From: Dicyema japonicum
Lineage: Eukaryota; Dicyemida; Rhombozoa; Dicyemidae
Direction: 5' to 3'
Assembly (NCBI GenBank): GCA_011109175.1
Contig: RDEW01000055.1
Span: forward strand, 105,589 to 169,588
Length of the DNA: 64,000 nucleotides
In this document: positions 12,164-23,504 of the stretch, piece after piece
How positions within the stretch are numbered: the first letter of the stretch is position 1
Layout of the letters: each line of letters begins with the position of its first letter
Made by a program: the position numbers and the translations under genes
Notes under the pieces: generated by a model
Told to the model about the DNA's origin: nothing
The model's input: the letters and a program-made list of their open reading frames with translations, nothing else
Databases searched by the model: none

Positions 12164-12880
12164 ATCTAGATTTTGTGTCTGACAATCCTAAATTTCTAAA
12201 TTACGTAAACGAGTATCTACCACTATATTCAAAAAAATGGTTTCTGAAAATAAACACCACAAAAAAGAGTTTAATTCATTCATCCGTAGAGACATAGAAA
12301 ACATAAGAAGGTCAGATCGCTCTTGGGGGATGTGGTAAATGCAGCCCGTCGGAAAATACTTGCCTCTGGTGCTTTCAGAAAGTTAGTAAAAATATGTTGA
12401 GTAGAAAAGCTCAGTGGAAAAGTAAAGATATACAAATATCGTTCCCAATTCTAATTTATAATTGCGGGACATTGGCTTGACAGCTTTCACCACATCATGG
12501 AAGGCACTCAATATACTAGGATAACGCAAAATTACATAAATTAATGCAGAAACAAACATCGATGAAAATCGGACGATCGAGAGACTGTTAGGTCACATTT
12601 TGAGAATGGACTTGGACGTACCAGCAAATCGTGTGATGTAGGAATATTTCATGAAACAAGAAAAATTATTCCGAAAAAGTCCCAGGAAAACTCTACCATC
12701 TGTGTTAAATAAAGACATACAAGGCGTTGGCAGAAGACCAAAATGGCCGACGATATCGATGAACTAACAGAACTTTCGAAAAGGATGCAAGCATGGATGA
12801 GACTGTTACAAAGGTTGGCCGGAGCAGAACAAGGGAATCTTAATTGCCTTTTTATGTGTTCTTGGCGGTGCCAATAATAA

Positions 12881-13380
12881 TATAACATTTTTTAGTTCAA
12901 TAAAAAATGTTAAAAAATATATCTGGGACTTATATTCAGGATAACCCTGTGTCAGTTGATTTGTTGAGAAGACAGTTTGTGTAGAAGTCGATTGGCAAGT
13001 TCCTAATAACTTAATTTCCCGTCGTTAGATGGAGATGAACTGAAAGTCTAAAGAAAACATGGGAATGTCTGTTATAGATATTGATTGTAACTAAGTATTT
13101 TTAACATTTGTTATTATACAATTGCATATAAATTACATCAAAGTAATCAAAATTGTTAAAATTAATTAAATGTTAAAATAAATCAATTTCCTGTTCTGAA
13201 TATCATCAGGAGTATCCCGAATTGAATTTGACAGAAAATAAATATCCTCAATAGCACATTTATATTCCATACTCTGGCAATTACACACAATACTACAATT
13301 AAACTAATCCACGTGTTTACATGACATTGTAGAGTAGAATTATCTCTAACCAGTTTACTCATCACAAAAAAATTAATGTA
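12881..13380. other. No gene recognised
   Basis: AT-rich stretch between the LINE/hAT block and a second hAT end. Short frames only; nothing assignable. Confidence 0.4.
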
Positions 13381-13448
13381 TTAAATTTATTTTTGACCCC
13401 TTTACGATCGATCTGGATTGATTTTAGACCCCAGGTTGAGAACCGCTG
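13381..13448. repeat. Solo hAT-type terminal repeat
   Basis: The segment ends with GACCCCAGGTTGAGAACCGCTG, which reads inverted as CAGCGGTTCTCAACCTGGGG, a classic hAT terminus. It is followed by ATCTAAAT, as expected for an 8-bp flank. I found no matching left end in the preceding 600 bases, so it is probably a truncated or old non-autonomous copy. Confidence 0.5.
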
Positions 13449-13454
13449 ATCTAA

Positions 13455-14100
13455 ATAATAATAATACTTTTAACCAACTCTGAATATCCATCCAACAAAT
13501 GATATCACCAACCCCCATGATAACTCCTATTTGTTGACTTGTATTATCAATATAAAGCATATTATTGTACACCCATCTATTATATTCAGAGAATTTACTA
13601 TTTGGTCACCACTCCCAACAAGTTCACCCTTAAGACTAATTTACAATTCCAAACAAAACTCCTTATATACAAGTTCTATTTGTCCCGGAGTAAGTACTAC
13701 ACCATTTATTGGCTTACATAATGGTAATATGTGGCTGCTATCTCCTCTATGTCCAGATTATCACTATTCGTACCAAATCTTTAATATATAGATTTTATTA
13801 CCTATAGAGAGTATCCCCCTCTGAGAAAGGAACATCCTATGATTCCACACTGACGAAACTTTTCAAGTATTTTGACCATCTTTTGACTGTGTGTATGATA
13901 ATAAACTAAACCGAGTGACTCCCTGTCTGTAAATGGAGGATGCATCCCTCATGAAAGAATAGAGAACATTTGCAGCATCGTTACCGTTAAACAATTAGAA
14001 TGAACCCTCCACTTACTTTTATATGTTTTCAATGGTAGATTTGCTTTAGTCCATCCAATAATGATAACCACTAAGGTATATATATAATAGTAACAATCTC
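13455..14100 (-). CDS. Unidentified multi-exon coding region
   Basis: Not recognised. On the minus strand several open stretches are joined by GT-AG gaps of host-like size. One stretch contains NDAANVLYSFMRDASSIYRQ and VTRFSLLSYTQSKDGQN. Another contains EGDTLYRFGTNSDNLDIEE, joined across a 23-nt gap (GTAATAAAATCTATATATTAAAG in minus sense). Then come TPGQIELVYKEFCLEL and GSGDQIVNSLNIIDGCTI. Frame continuity between all pieces could not be established. Residue composition looks like an ordinary globular protein, not a LINE. Gene ends unknown. Confidence 0.35.
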
Positions 14101-14554
14101 TACACTAGCAGGTTGTTTTGTTACATCAATATTATAACAAATTTATTACCTTTAATATTTTATTATTTTATTGGGTTGTCAATCTAATACTTTTATTATT
14201 AAACAAATTATTATAAGTCCTTTATAAATTCAATCTTTCGTCCGACTAAAATTCATGAAAAGTTAGTTCTTTAGAAAATCAGGGATATTCAAAAAAGAAA
14301 GGTCGACATGTACTAATTTTGTATTTGTGACCAATTTCATTCCCATTGGGTTTCACACGGATCTTGTTTAGTTAATGCCACTTCTAGCAGCAAAATCAAT
14401 ATATGATAATTTTTAGTTAATTTTTAAGTAACCAGTCAATTAAGAAATCCAGATCTCCTTCCATTACTAATCATACAGCTGTCCTTCAAACTGGCGACAA
14501 AATACACAAAAATAATATATTCCTTCCAATATCATCAAAAATATTTATTACACC

Positions 14555-14860
14555 AGATTAGGAGATCACTCTTTCCTGTAATTTATGAACGACTCAATAT
14601 TATTCAGATATCGTCCTGAGTAGAAAGGAGGTTATTCCAGGCATAGTAAAACATGTGGAACAACTGAGGAATTCATTAGATTGCACATAAGATCCATATG
14701 GTTTTCCACAACATTTTCTGAGTTTATCAAAGTTTTATACCACCAAACCCTCACATGTCGGTAAGGATGTTCAATATCAGTTATATAATATAGCTGTTAA
14801 TAACAAATCCACCTATTTATGGAATATATGTTAACTAAGCTAAATTTAAGAAATCGGATA
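14555..14860 (+). pseudogene. Partial copy of the sorting-nexin PXA exon
   Basis: Bases 14565-14665 closely match 4635-4755 in the sorting-nexin gene: TAATTTATGAACGACTCAAT, then TATTCAGATATC, AAGGTTATTCCA-like and ATAGTAAAACATGTGGAA. The copy lacks part of the 21-nt intron region. It continues open beyond the match (HFLSLSKFYTTKPSHVGKD, QYQLYNIAVNNKSTYLW). It is either a decayed duplicate or part of a second, unresolved gene of the same family. Confidence 0.5.
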
Positions 14861-15392
14861 TTATGCGACTTTGATAAATTAAATGATTCATCATATCGTC
14901 ACTAATATTATTTGGGAATATGATTCTCAAAGTGAGTTTTTTTCCTATTGAGTGGCCGAAAATGAATTATAAAGTCAAATTTTATTATAAAATCCATCCA
15001 TAGTTTTAATATTAGAATATTGTGATCAAAAACTCATTGAAGTTATGCAAATGTGATAAATGCTAATTTAGATCAAAAGACAACTTATTTAAATATTTTA
15101 GTAAAATTTATTCGAAACCACAATCAGTGATAATCAACCATGAACGCAATGGGAGGTACCCCTCACGAGCACAATGAAGATTCCATTAAATCAGTTTAAA
15201 ATTAGAATTGGATGCAAATCACAATTAAACACAGCCTTTTCTGATAAATTTACAGGGATATGAGTCTTGGTGCAAGTGATCAATTGGAGGGCATTTCTTT
15301 GCAAATAAAATCATATTTTTTCCGTATTTTACCGTAATATTATTCGGTTTATTAATGCTGAATGACGTTTTAATAGATTCGCTGTAACATTG
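14861..15392. other. Upstream region of the POU gene, no gene recognised
   Basis: AT-rich; no exon-like frames that I can link. Presumably holds the promoter of the POU-homeobox gene. Confidence 0.35.
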
Positions 15393-16241
15393 ATGGATAA
15401 AGATCTCTTCTACCCCCAATTGTTTTATGATAATCTTCAAGAAAGTATGTTTTTTACTTCCAATCTTTTTGAAAACGATTACCACAATGACTCTGCACTC
15501 CAAAGATATCAGATTCCCTCATATGATTATTTTATCGCAAATCACCAAACTGCCCAACAGGATCTGTTCATGCCATGCTATCAACTCCCTAACAGTGAGT
15601 CTCTTTTTCACAACGTTTGTAATCATTGTTATTCTGAGCATCAAACAGATTCTTTTTACAATTTCAATGATATATACCTTCCTCCTAACCAAGAGGGTAA
15701 TGACCTCTCAGGGGTAAAAGGTTTTTGTAATTACATTTGTCCTACACAACACAATATTATAAAAATGGAAGAATCCGAAGATATAAAATTTGATACAACA
15801 TTACATTCAAATTTGTTTACTGCCAATTACTTCAAAAGTGAGAGAATTAGACTTGGATATTCTCAAGCAGACATTGCTTTGTTTATGGAAAGGAATGGAC
15901 ATCCAATATGTCAGACAACCGTGTGTCGCTATGAGTCAAAAAAACTATCAAATTCTTGTATGGAAAAACTTAAAGAATCCTTCATTGACACTTTTAAATT
16001 ATTGAACAAGTATTTATTAAGCAAATTAGAAATCAAATCACTTCCAAAGATACCGAAAAAAAGGAGATGGTTTAATGCCAAAACTAAGAGATATTTGGAA
16101 AATATGTTTTCTAAAAATATTTATCCAGGAAAGACAGAGATCGTAACTGCTACAAAAATGATTAATTTGCCTGAAAATGTTATCAAAATTTGGTTTGGTA
16201 ATCGGAGACAGAAAGCTCGTCGTGAGTCACACATGAAATAA
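15393..16241 (+). CDS. Divergent POU-domain homeobox transcription factor
   Basis: POU proteins bind octamer-like DNA with a POU-specific domain and a homeodomain. The ATG at 15393 gives 282 residues in one uninterrupted frame. The POU-specific domain spans about residues 147-205 (FKSERIRLGYSQADIALFM, CQTTVCRYESKKLS), retaining the Q...QTT.CR.E recognition-helix pattern. The homeodomain spans about 222-282, starting PKKRRWFNAKTKRYLE, with helix 3 ENVIKIWFGNRRQKARR. W48, F49, N51 and R53 are present. Position 50 is Gly (residue 269), whereas POU homeodomains normally have Cys. The first 140 residues are Tyr/Asn/Gln-rich and look like an activation region. No intron is needed, unlike neighbouring host genes. 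POU class cannot be fixed by eye. Confidence 0.88.
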   Translation: MDKDLFYPQLFYDNLQESMFFTSNLFENDYHNDSALQRYQIPSYDYFIANHQTAQQDLFMPCYQLPNSESLFHNVCNHCYSEHQTDSFYNFNDIYLPPNQEGNDLSGVKGFCNYICPTQHNIIKMEESEDIKFDTTLHSNLFTANYFKSERIRLGYSQADIALFMERNGHPICQTTVCRYESKKLSNSCMEKLKESFIDTFKLLNKYLLSKLEIKSLPKIPKKRRWFNAKTKRYLENMFSKNIYPGKTEIVTATKMINLPENVIKIWFGNRRQKARRESHMK

Positions 16242-16410
16242 TACTAATTTCTTAATTTTTGATAAATTTCTGTGTTTTATGTAATTTATTAATTGATCTC
16301 TTCCATTGGTGCCAAGTCATACATAAGTTTCTGTTTAATTTATTGGATCCCTAATGCCTCACAATTTTGCCTCTGCTCTTGCTTCTTGTATCAATAATCA
16401 ATAATTCAAC

Positions 16411-17500
16411 GTGAATCCATATTTACTCATTTATGATAACCTATTTGTCAAGTCGAATGAAAGCACGTTTACCTTTATCGAAACTTGGGAGGAGTTAGCT
16501 TCAGATTTATACTGTTTGGACTGCTCTAACAGTTTCTTTCTGATGGCAAAACACCCTCCTATACTGGACGATATTTGTTCGTCCGTCCCGATCCTTTAGT
16601 CGCAGACTGAATGCATATATGACATCAGGGAGCTGTGGACTTGTGGAAGGACCTATACCTTAATGTACTCTTATCAGAAAGCGTATTCGAGATGTGTCTT
16701 TGAAAAAAGATGGAGCACCTTGAAAGCATTGGAGGATCAGAAGAGAAGGAAGTATCGGAGAATTACTTAGGATAACTTGTTTGTCTCATTTGTTGTTAAG
16801 TTGTCAGGAATCCTTGGCCCACAAGCTGAGGATCTAGTCCGTAAGATCGGCTCCGAGAGCGTATCTCGATAGCCATTGTCAGAGGAAACATCATTCAAGA
16901 TCCGTAAATTATTTGATAACAAAACATGATTGTTGTAATATGTAATTGAAAGACCGTAACTTTAAAAAGGATAATCCTAAGATCCACCTAATTCTAACAA
17001 GAAAAACACAACGCAGATCTCCCTGGACATTGCGCGAATGATTGGGGGTAATTGGAGATTTTGTGTTAAGGATCACAATTACTTTGCATGGTAAACAATG
17101 AGAGTTATCACCAAAAATCTCACTTTTTGTCCATAGTACCTCCTGATCAGTTAAGAGTATAGTCAATCTAGATTGTGTTCGGCCTAAAATTATCTTTTTT
17201 AAAGAAGATAATACAACAAAGAAGGTATATTCTCTGGATTTTGTTTTAAATTTAAATTATTCCAAAGACCAAGGGTAACCCAAACTAACTAGCTCCTTGA
17301 TCCTGACTCGTTCCAGCTTTCCAGAAATTGCCTCCAGGTAACGACATTGTCTCCGGGGAAAGAATAGTGGATCCTCTTGATGCCGGACAGATTGGGCGTC
17401 TCCTCAGTAGGGTGGATCCAATGACGACATCAAAAGGAAGGAAAATAATTATTGACATATTAGCCACATAGCACCACAGAACTACGCGGCCGATTTTTGT
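16411..17500 (+). pseudogene. Unclassified retroelement-like relic
   Basis: One plus-strand frame stays largely open with a few stops from 16411 to about 16870 (ELWTCGRTYTLMYSYQKAYS, LSGILGPQAEDLVRKIGS). A second frame ends at 17300-17470 with GNDIVSGERIVDPLDAGQIG, then KGRKIIIDILAT followed by HH. The ILAT-HH ending recurs at 21955 and, inverted, at 49430 (LATKHH.APR). The repeated C-terminus followed by A/T-rich tails points to an interspersed element, but I cannot name its class. Confidence 0.4.
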
Positions 17501-17599
17501 TTTATTATCTAAAAAATGAAATTAAATAAAATTCATGTTTCATTAAAATTCGACATTCCTTTTGAATTCGCCGTTTTTCAAAATTCCCAAAATATTTAG

Positions 17600-19850
17600 C
17601 GTGGCGTCATGTGGCTCACCGGATGCAACAACTCTGGAGGTGCTCAAAATGCTTTTATAGCATTTCCAAAAAGAGCCATTAGCTCTCTTCCACCGGGGTG
17701 GGGTACATGTCGCCCCTTGTCGACGGATTACTGGTCTGGCTACAGCTTCTCGGATTCGCAACCTACACAAGTCAAAGGACCAGATCTCCGTTATACAACT
17801 GAATGTGAACGGAATAAAAGGCAAAATTATTGGACTTAGAACTCTGATTGTTAAACTTAAAGCTGTGCTCATCCAAGAATCGAAGCTATCAGCAAAAGAT
17901 ACTACGCCTTTCTTTACCGGATACAACATAATACCGATCTAAGAAATGTGGAGGAGGACTACTTACATTAATCAGAAAAGGCATAAAGTGAGGACCATAC
18001 ACTCGAAGCGAAGAAACTATTGGGGAGTGATGAAACCACGAAGACAATCGGAATATCTGTTGGCACAACAAAAGGAAGACTATATTTTATAAACATGTAT
18101 ATTACGGAAGGAAGGCTCTGGTCAAGGAACGAAACCGTCTCAAAAAAGCAGGAATCCGCTCCTCCGAAGCAAGGATCCATCTAAAAGTGCTGAACGAGGA
18201 AATAAAAGCCAATGAAATCAAAATACAGAGAGCTAAATGGAAGATGGTCCTTACGTCATTAAATCGTAACCGGTCAACATCCGAAGTCTGGAAGACTATT
18301 CGAAGTATCTCGAAGGTGGATGAGAGTTCACCCAGAAATGACGAATTCAGCCAAAAGGACCTAAACATCCTAATAAAATACTACGCAAAAATCTCTCACA
18401 AAAACCACACGAGGACTGACCCACCCAAACCGCCGCTAAGAAAACCGAAAAGGGATCAATTAACTTATTTCACGGAAACGGAGGTAGTGGCATCCCTAAG
18501 CCAAACAAAAGTGACACATTTTCATGGTCCAGACGGAATTCCATAATCCTCGTGAAAAAACATAGGAAATGAGGGAATCGGTATCCTGACCAAAATTTAC
18601 AACTGGTGGATTAATTATAACTCAATCCCAACGATATGGAAACTTGCAAACATTCGCCCAGTATTGAAACCAGGAAAACCGAAAGAAGACCCAGCTTTCT
18701 TCAGGCCAATTTTTCTCTTATGCTCCATGTCAAAAATTCTGGAAGAGCTTATCCTCGCAAAAAATCACTGAACAGACTCCTGATAAACCGTTCCAGCATG
18801 GTTTCAAAAAGGATCGGTCCACAACGAGCTTCCTCACATCCCTGACTAACTTTGTTCGCTCTGGATTTCTGTGCAAGCCAAGACACCAGAAAACTGTGTT
18901 ATGCTCACTGGACGTCCACAAAGCTTTCGACTTTGTGCCGAGGAAGAACCTAACATGAAAATTTACCAATCAGATATCCCTGAAAACTCTAAACGCTGGC
19001 TGATGAACTTCCTTAGCGGACGAAGAGGTAGAGTGTGCACTGGAAACATTCATTCTGTCCCCCGTTTATTCCCAAATGGAGTCCCCAGGGTTCGCCGCTA
19101 TCACCATTCCTATTCAACATGTTTACGGCTGACATTCCGACGCCAAATGGAGAAGACGACCTGCTTCTGGCTTATGCAGACGAAATCGTCTTAGCCTCAC
19201 GGGATCAGAACACCCAAACAGCAACGGAAAGAATACAACACCACATGGATCGACTACTCGAGTGGTTTAATGAAAATCGGATGCCAATCAATACCGAAAA
19301 ATCTGTTACAATAAATACCTCGGACAAAAGATTGTCGAACAGGACAATAGAAGTTACTGCGGAGGGAAGAGAATTGCCGTTTAGCAAATGGCAAAAAATA
19401 TTTGGTCTGACTTTCGATACATGAACTTTTCGAGACATGTCACTAACGAGCTGAACAAATGTGAGAAGAAAATCAACCTTCTGAATTACCTAACAGGGGT
19501 GTGGAAAATTGGACATGATCCTATACTTAAAACGCTCTACTCACAGTACATCAAACCATGCATTTCACATGCGTGTACTTCATGGGGACCACTGGCCTCT
19601 TATACGAATATCCAGAAAATCTCCGCAACCCAGAAAAGGGCTTTCAAGCTAACGGAGAGATGATATACAGGGGAAAACATTAAATCACCGACGCCTATGG
19701 AGAAACTAATCGAAAAAAACAAGAATGGACACCAATGCCAAAAAAAAGTGCTCGTCCGCAACGTACTTGTGTAGGCTCAAGGGATCAACACCAAGAAAAG
19801 ATGAGAGCCTTGATCCAATTCGTCGGGATCACTTAGTTTAGTTTTTTCGG
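17600..19850 (+). pseudogene. Family B (Jockey/CR1-like) LINE, degenerate copy
   Basis: An endonuclease start is visible at about 17790 (SVIQLNVNGIKGKIIGL, VLIQESKLS), then most of the endonuclease is missing. RT pieces follow: PDGIP near 18530; LANIRPVLKPGKPKEDPAFF; an insert-region GFKKDRSTTSFL; LDVHKAFDFVPR; then FPNGVPRV and LLLAYADEIVLASRD (catalytic motif YADE). Thumb-region pieces run to about 19660, and A/T-rich sequence starts near 19840. Frameshifts abound. Confidence 0.7.
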
Positions 19851-19859
19851 TTTATTATT

Positions 19860-21900
19860 ATTATTAGTACGTGATGCCAAGATCATGACAAAGCATGTGC
19901 AACACGAAAAGTTAACAATCTAATTAACGTCCCCCATCTTTTTCGATCCGTTGCCATGTTCCGTAGCATATCTAGATCGTCCCAATCTATAAGGCACTTT
20001 CCAATCCTCCTGAGATCTTCATCTAGAATAACCGGCAGTGTTGTCTCGGCCGACCGCGGAAACGAGAAGCTTCTAAGACAAAATACTCCTCCATTGCTAT
20101 GTTGGCAGGGGTCCCCATATCGTGGCGGAGTATGTGTCCAAAGAGCCTCCATCTTGAATCAGTAATATGATATTGGCTTAGTTCCTGTTCTTTGTATAAG
20201 ATTTCGGACGGCATTTTGAAAAAGCCTCGGGAGAAAGGAGTGCTCGGAGATGATTTCTGTGAAAAGAATTCAACTTTTCGAGTTCCTGCCCTGTACATGC
20301 CCATGTGCCGGCATTATATAATAGGATTGCCCTTACTAGGGCATTGTATAGTCTCATTCGAGTTTTAGGCTCAAACCCTTTGTTCATTTTGTTGAAAGCG
20401 ACATTAGCTAGTGTCTTCCTTCGTGTTATATCTTCGGTGTCACCGAGAAGGGATCCTAGTTTTCTGATCTACGCCAGTGCTCGTCGGTCCTTTCCTCACT
20501 TTTTTTAGCTCCGTGATTTTGGTTTTGTTTGTGTTTACTTTTAATGACCATTCAGCCATTTTATCAGGCATTTTCTCCAAAAGTGCAATTAACTCTTCTT
20601 TGTTATTCGAAATAAAGTCCACGTCATCCGCATATGCTATTATGCTCGTTCCTTCTCCGATATGAGGCTTCAAGTCTCGTAGAGCTGCCTCCAAATAAAT
20701 AATAAACAAAATCGGGGATAATGGATCTCCTTGAGGGGTACCAATTGTCGTTTCAAATGTCCTCGATAAAGCTTTCCCAGTCCTGACCATCAAACTCGTG
20801 TCCGTCAAGAGTGTCCTGACCATCCTAATCGTTGAGCCCTCCAAGAAGTGCTCCAGAATTTGCAGCAGCTTGTTCCTGTTGACGGAATCAAAGGCCTTTG
20901 ACATATCAATCCCCAGAATGGTTGTCGTTATTTTAAATTTTTGAACAGTCGCACTTCTCCATTCGTGGCTCCATATAACAACTGACGTTGATCTCCCTTT
21001 GCGGAAGCCACTTTGATAAGCCGACAGGTACGAGTCTAGGCGTCCCTCCATTCTTTGAAGCGTAATATTGGCTAGTATCTTCCGTAATGTGTTGGTTAAG
21101 ACCACTGGTCTTAGGTTCTCAACTTTCCCCGCTTTTTTGTTTAACTTCTGTACTGGTATCAATAGTCCTTCTCAAGTGGCTCCTTTACTATACGTTTCGT
21201 TTAGAATCCAGGCAATTATCATGTATAGCTTTTGCGTTCCATATTTGAAAATTTCATCATTTAAGCGATCTGGGCTGGGACTCTTATTGTCCGTTAGTTA
21301 GAAACTTGCTGTCATCACTTCTTCCAAAATTATTTTTTCCTCTAATTTTTCCTGATCCTTGTTAATTGTGAGTTTTTTGCAATTTTTGATACGAATTGTG
21401 TTTCAAAATAGTCCGCTATAAGTTCTGCAATTTCTTGTTGGTTAGCAATATGTTTTTCTTCTTCATCTCGTAAAGTCAGTGTTTTCCTTGGTAGTTTTCT
21501 GATTTGGCCGACAACTTCATAAAACTTCGCATTGTCTTTAAGGCCTTCGATTTTATCTATTTTTGTTATTGTTTCGTTCTTTAATATCCGACGTGCAGCT
21601 TTTCTTATTTTCTTTTTGATGACTGTTCTTTCCTTTTGTAGCCGCTGTTTCGTATTTTTGTCATCTGTATTTAGACATTATATCCATATCGCCTTTTGTT
21701 GATTTGCAAGGAGTTTCAAAGCGGTTGCTTCTTCTGTGGGAGTTTTAGTTACGTAGTCCTCTTTCAGGTATATATCCGCAGCAATCATGATCTTCTGTTT
21801 GACCAAGGTCCGCAACGGTGCAATATTTCTTCCAATCCCTCATCGAGGTATTTTCTGAATTCCTCTCCCTGGATAGTATTGTTCTTTAGATGGTCTAAAA
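19860..21900 (-). pseudogene. Family A LINE, 5'-truncated copy
   Basis: The longest open part is 20440-21162: RT with LRPVVLTNTLRKILANITL, QSGFRKGRSTSVVIWSHEW, ILGIDMSKAFDSVNRNKL, IGTPQGDPLSPILFIIYLEA and IIAYADDVDFISNN. The catalytic YADD is intact. Downstream frames (20023-20387, 19883-20152) carry ILLYNAGTWACT, RWRLFGHILRHD and RSAETTLPVILDEDLRR. Upstream, LRDEEEKHIANQQEI lies near 21440. The endonuclease is absent. The 3' end (minus sense) is ACTAATAATAATAATAAA. Confidence 0.8.
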
Positions 21901-21924
21901 CGTATCCCTTCCTCCGCAGTTCCG

Positions 21925-22000
21925 TGTGTCCATTGCACTTTCTTTTCAATCAATTAGCCACGAAGCACCACATAGCGCCACGCGGCTAAACAAAAATTCC
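21925..22000 (+). repeat. Conserved LATKHH.APR element terminus
   Basis: NQLATKHHIAPRG and a stop, followed by CAAAAATTCCC. The same protein ending recurs at 17460-17500 and inverted at 49381-49430, marking the 3' end of an unnamed repeat family. Confidence 0.45.
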
Positions 22001-22099
22001 CTAGGTTTCAGTTGTGATGGTTTTGAAACTGTATTTAAGGATTCTCACTGAGACTGATCATGGGTGAGTATCTTTTGTACTTTGATAAAAATCTTGGTT

Positions 22100-22310
22100 A
22101 ACTTTTTTGAATAATAATTGTAACAAAGTCCTTCAATGGGCTTTGGAGGCGGTTGATCTCTTTTGTGAGTTGAATCCCGTCTGGATGCGTAGACGAGATG
22201 GAAAACGTCCTGATGAAATGACCGCTTTTAAAGTTAATTTTAAAATAAACGGAAATGTAATACTGTTTGACTTAGCATTGATATTATTTGTAGTAAAGTT
22301 ATTCACTTAA
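22100..22310 (+). pseudogene. Family D restriction-like endonuclease fragment
   Basis: The frame contains CNKVLQWALEAVDLFCELNP, then RRDGKRPDEMTAFKV and VILFDLALI. It matches the family D endonuclease at 53902-54102 ([39 protein letters not shown]). PD plus a following acidic strand is the PD-(D/E)XK core layout. Isolated fragment. Confidence 0.6.
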
Positions 22311-22473
22311 TTGTTAGGATGCCCTCTGTAGAACTTAATAATACCCATCCTATAAATATCTGGTTTACTTCATCGAAAGTCTGTTTATCCAAATATAAAT
22401 CTCACACATAAACAGTTTTCTGATAAACGCAAAATTATGACGTATAAAATTTCGTCACTGCCTATGAATAAGG

Positions 22474-22958
22474 TTACGTGCATTCTAGGAGATTGTTGTT
22501 AAAATTGCAACAAAGGTTGCCAATATAATTACAAAAAATAAAACACCTCGCTTTATTGTGAACTTTAAACCTTCTGTTGTTTCCATGGCAGATATTTGGG
22601 AAATCCTTGATAGAATTAAAAAGTTCACACATTATTATAAAATCATTGATGGAATTTTGATATAATTTAATAATCTTTCCGTCTCTATGCTGCATTGCAA
22701 TATATAAGTTAATATCATTCCTTACTAATTATGCAAAGGTGCAATCTCCCATATTTGAAATCTGGTATAGTAATCGCCTTCGGATTGAAAATGACATGCA
22801 CGTGGAAGCAGCATAAGACCAGATACCCCCGGAAATATGCTGGAATTCAAATTGATTTTGTGTTTTGAAAATAAAATTTTAAATTGAAATGTATAAAGAG
22901 CATGCACAAGATTTATAGCTTCCAAAATTTGAGCAAATTCCTTTCCGAAAAATATCAA
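22474..22958 (-). CDS. Possible host coding region, unidentified
   Basis: Two open minus-strand stretches face each other across a gap with GT and AG edges. The upstream stretch has FGKEFAQILEAINLVHALYT and EGDYYTRFQIWEIAPLHN. The downstream one has DGKIIKLYQNSINDFIIMCE and LFNSIKDFPNICHGNN. I do not recognise a family. The joining intron (about 36 nt) is longer than most here, so the model is weak. Confidence 0.25.
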
Positions 22959-23209
22959 AGTTTTATTCTTAAATGAAGATTAATGTGTATCTCTATTATC
23001 GACTAACCATCATTTCATCGACAATCTTAAAATTGTCGCAAATCACAAAGATGTTATTGTAAAATGATGGAGGATGTGAATTTATAATTTGGAAAAATCA
23101 GCCACTATATATTAAAAAAGGTTGTTAAAATGGAAATACGGGTGTAATTTCAATATTTAAAATTAGTGATGACCAGAAAAAAGCTAAGAAACAATAGACC
23201 ATAATTATT

Positions 23210-23372
23210 ACAAAAGTAAACTACGCAGTCGTAAAACCAGGAGTACTGCACTTTTTAACACCAGAGACAACTTTGCCCAATGGTTTTCCCTCAACCCCAC
23301 ACAAGCACGTATCAGGCGAATGACTGATCTCCGTAGTCACGACGGGACGGTTAATGCTATCAATATTAATTA
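23210..23372 (+). CDS. Possible terminal exon, unidentified
   Basis: A plus-strand stretch stays open for about 54 codons to TAA at about 23372 (KTRSTALFNTRDNFAQWFSL, then ARIRRMTDLRSHDGTVNAI). A second frame is also open over most of it, so the choice is uncertain. No family recognised. Confidence 0.2.
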
Positions 23373-23504
23373 AAAGGAAGGAATTTTACTAAAAACGTTA
23401 AATGAAGTGTTAACAAATTGAGTAATAAAATTTATGAACTTTAATAATTGACCTTTATCGTTACTTAGGAAATAATATAAAACATTTACAGTCCAAATAT
23501 AATA

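Larger units (their letters stand above)
9830..12880 (+). pseudogene. Family A LINE, degenerate copy split by a hAT transposon
   Basis: Fragments in element order: YGNQNIRNIKISDG near 9960; the fingers motif QCGFTEGRSTAYIVWAHRF at about 10240; YVDDLD at 10580-10602. The sequence is interrupted by the hAT element at 10603-12163 and resumes with LDFVSDNPKFLNY at 12171. C-terminal pieces run to about 12840. The 3' end is TTGGCGGTGCCAATAATAATAAT. Stops throughout; non-functional. Confidence 0.7.

Noticed and set aside
17543-17929. 128-codon minus-strand ORF
   Set aside because: It is antisense to the family B 5' region, has no recognisable domain and no intron pattern.
20477-20665. Plus-strand ORF over the 20440-21162 region
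   Set aside because: Antisense of the family A reverse transcriptase.
22861-22958. Dynamin-like gene in the minus strand
   Set aside because: A superficial FGKEFAQILE similarity only; no GTPase or middle-domain motifs nearby.
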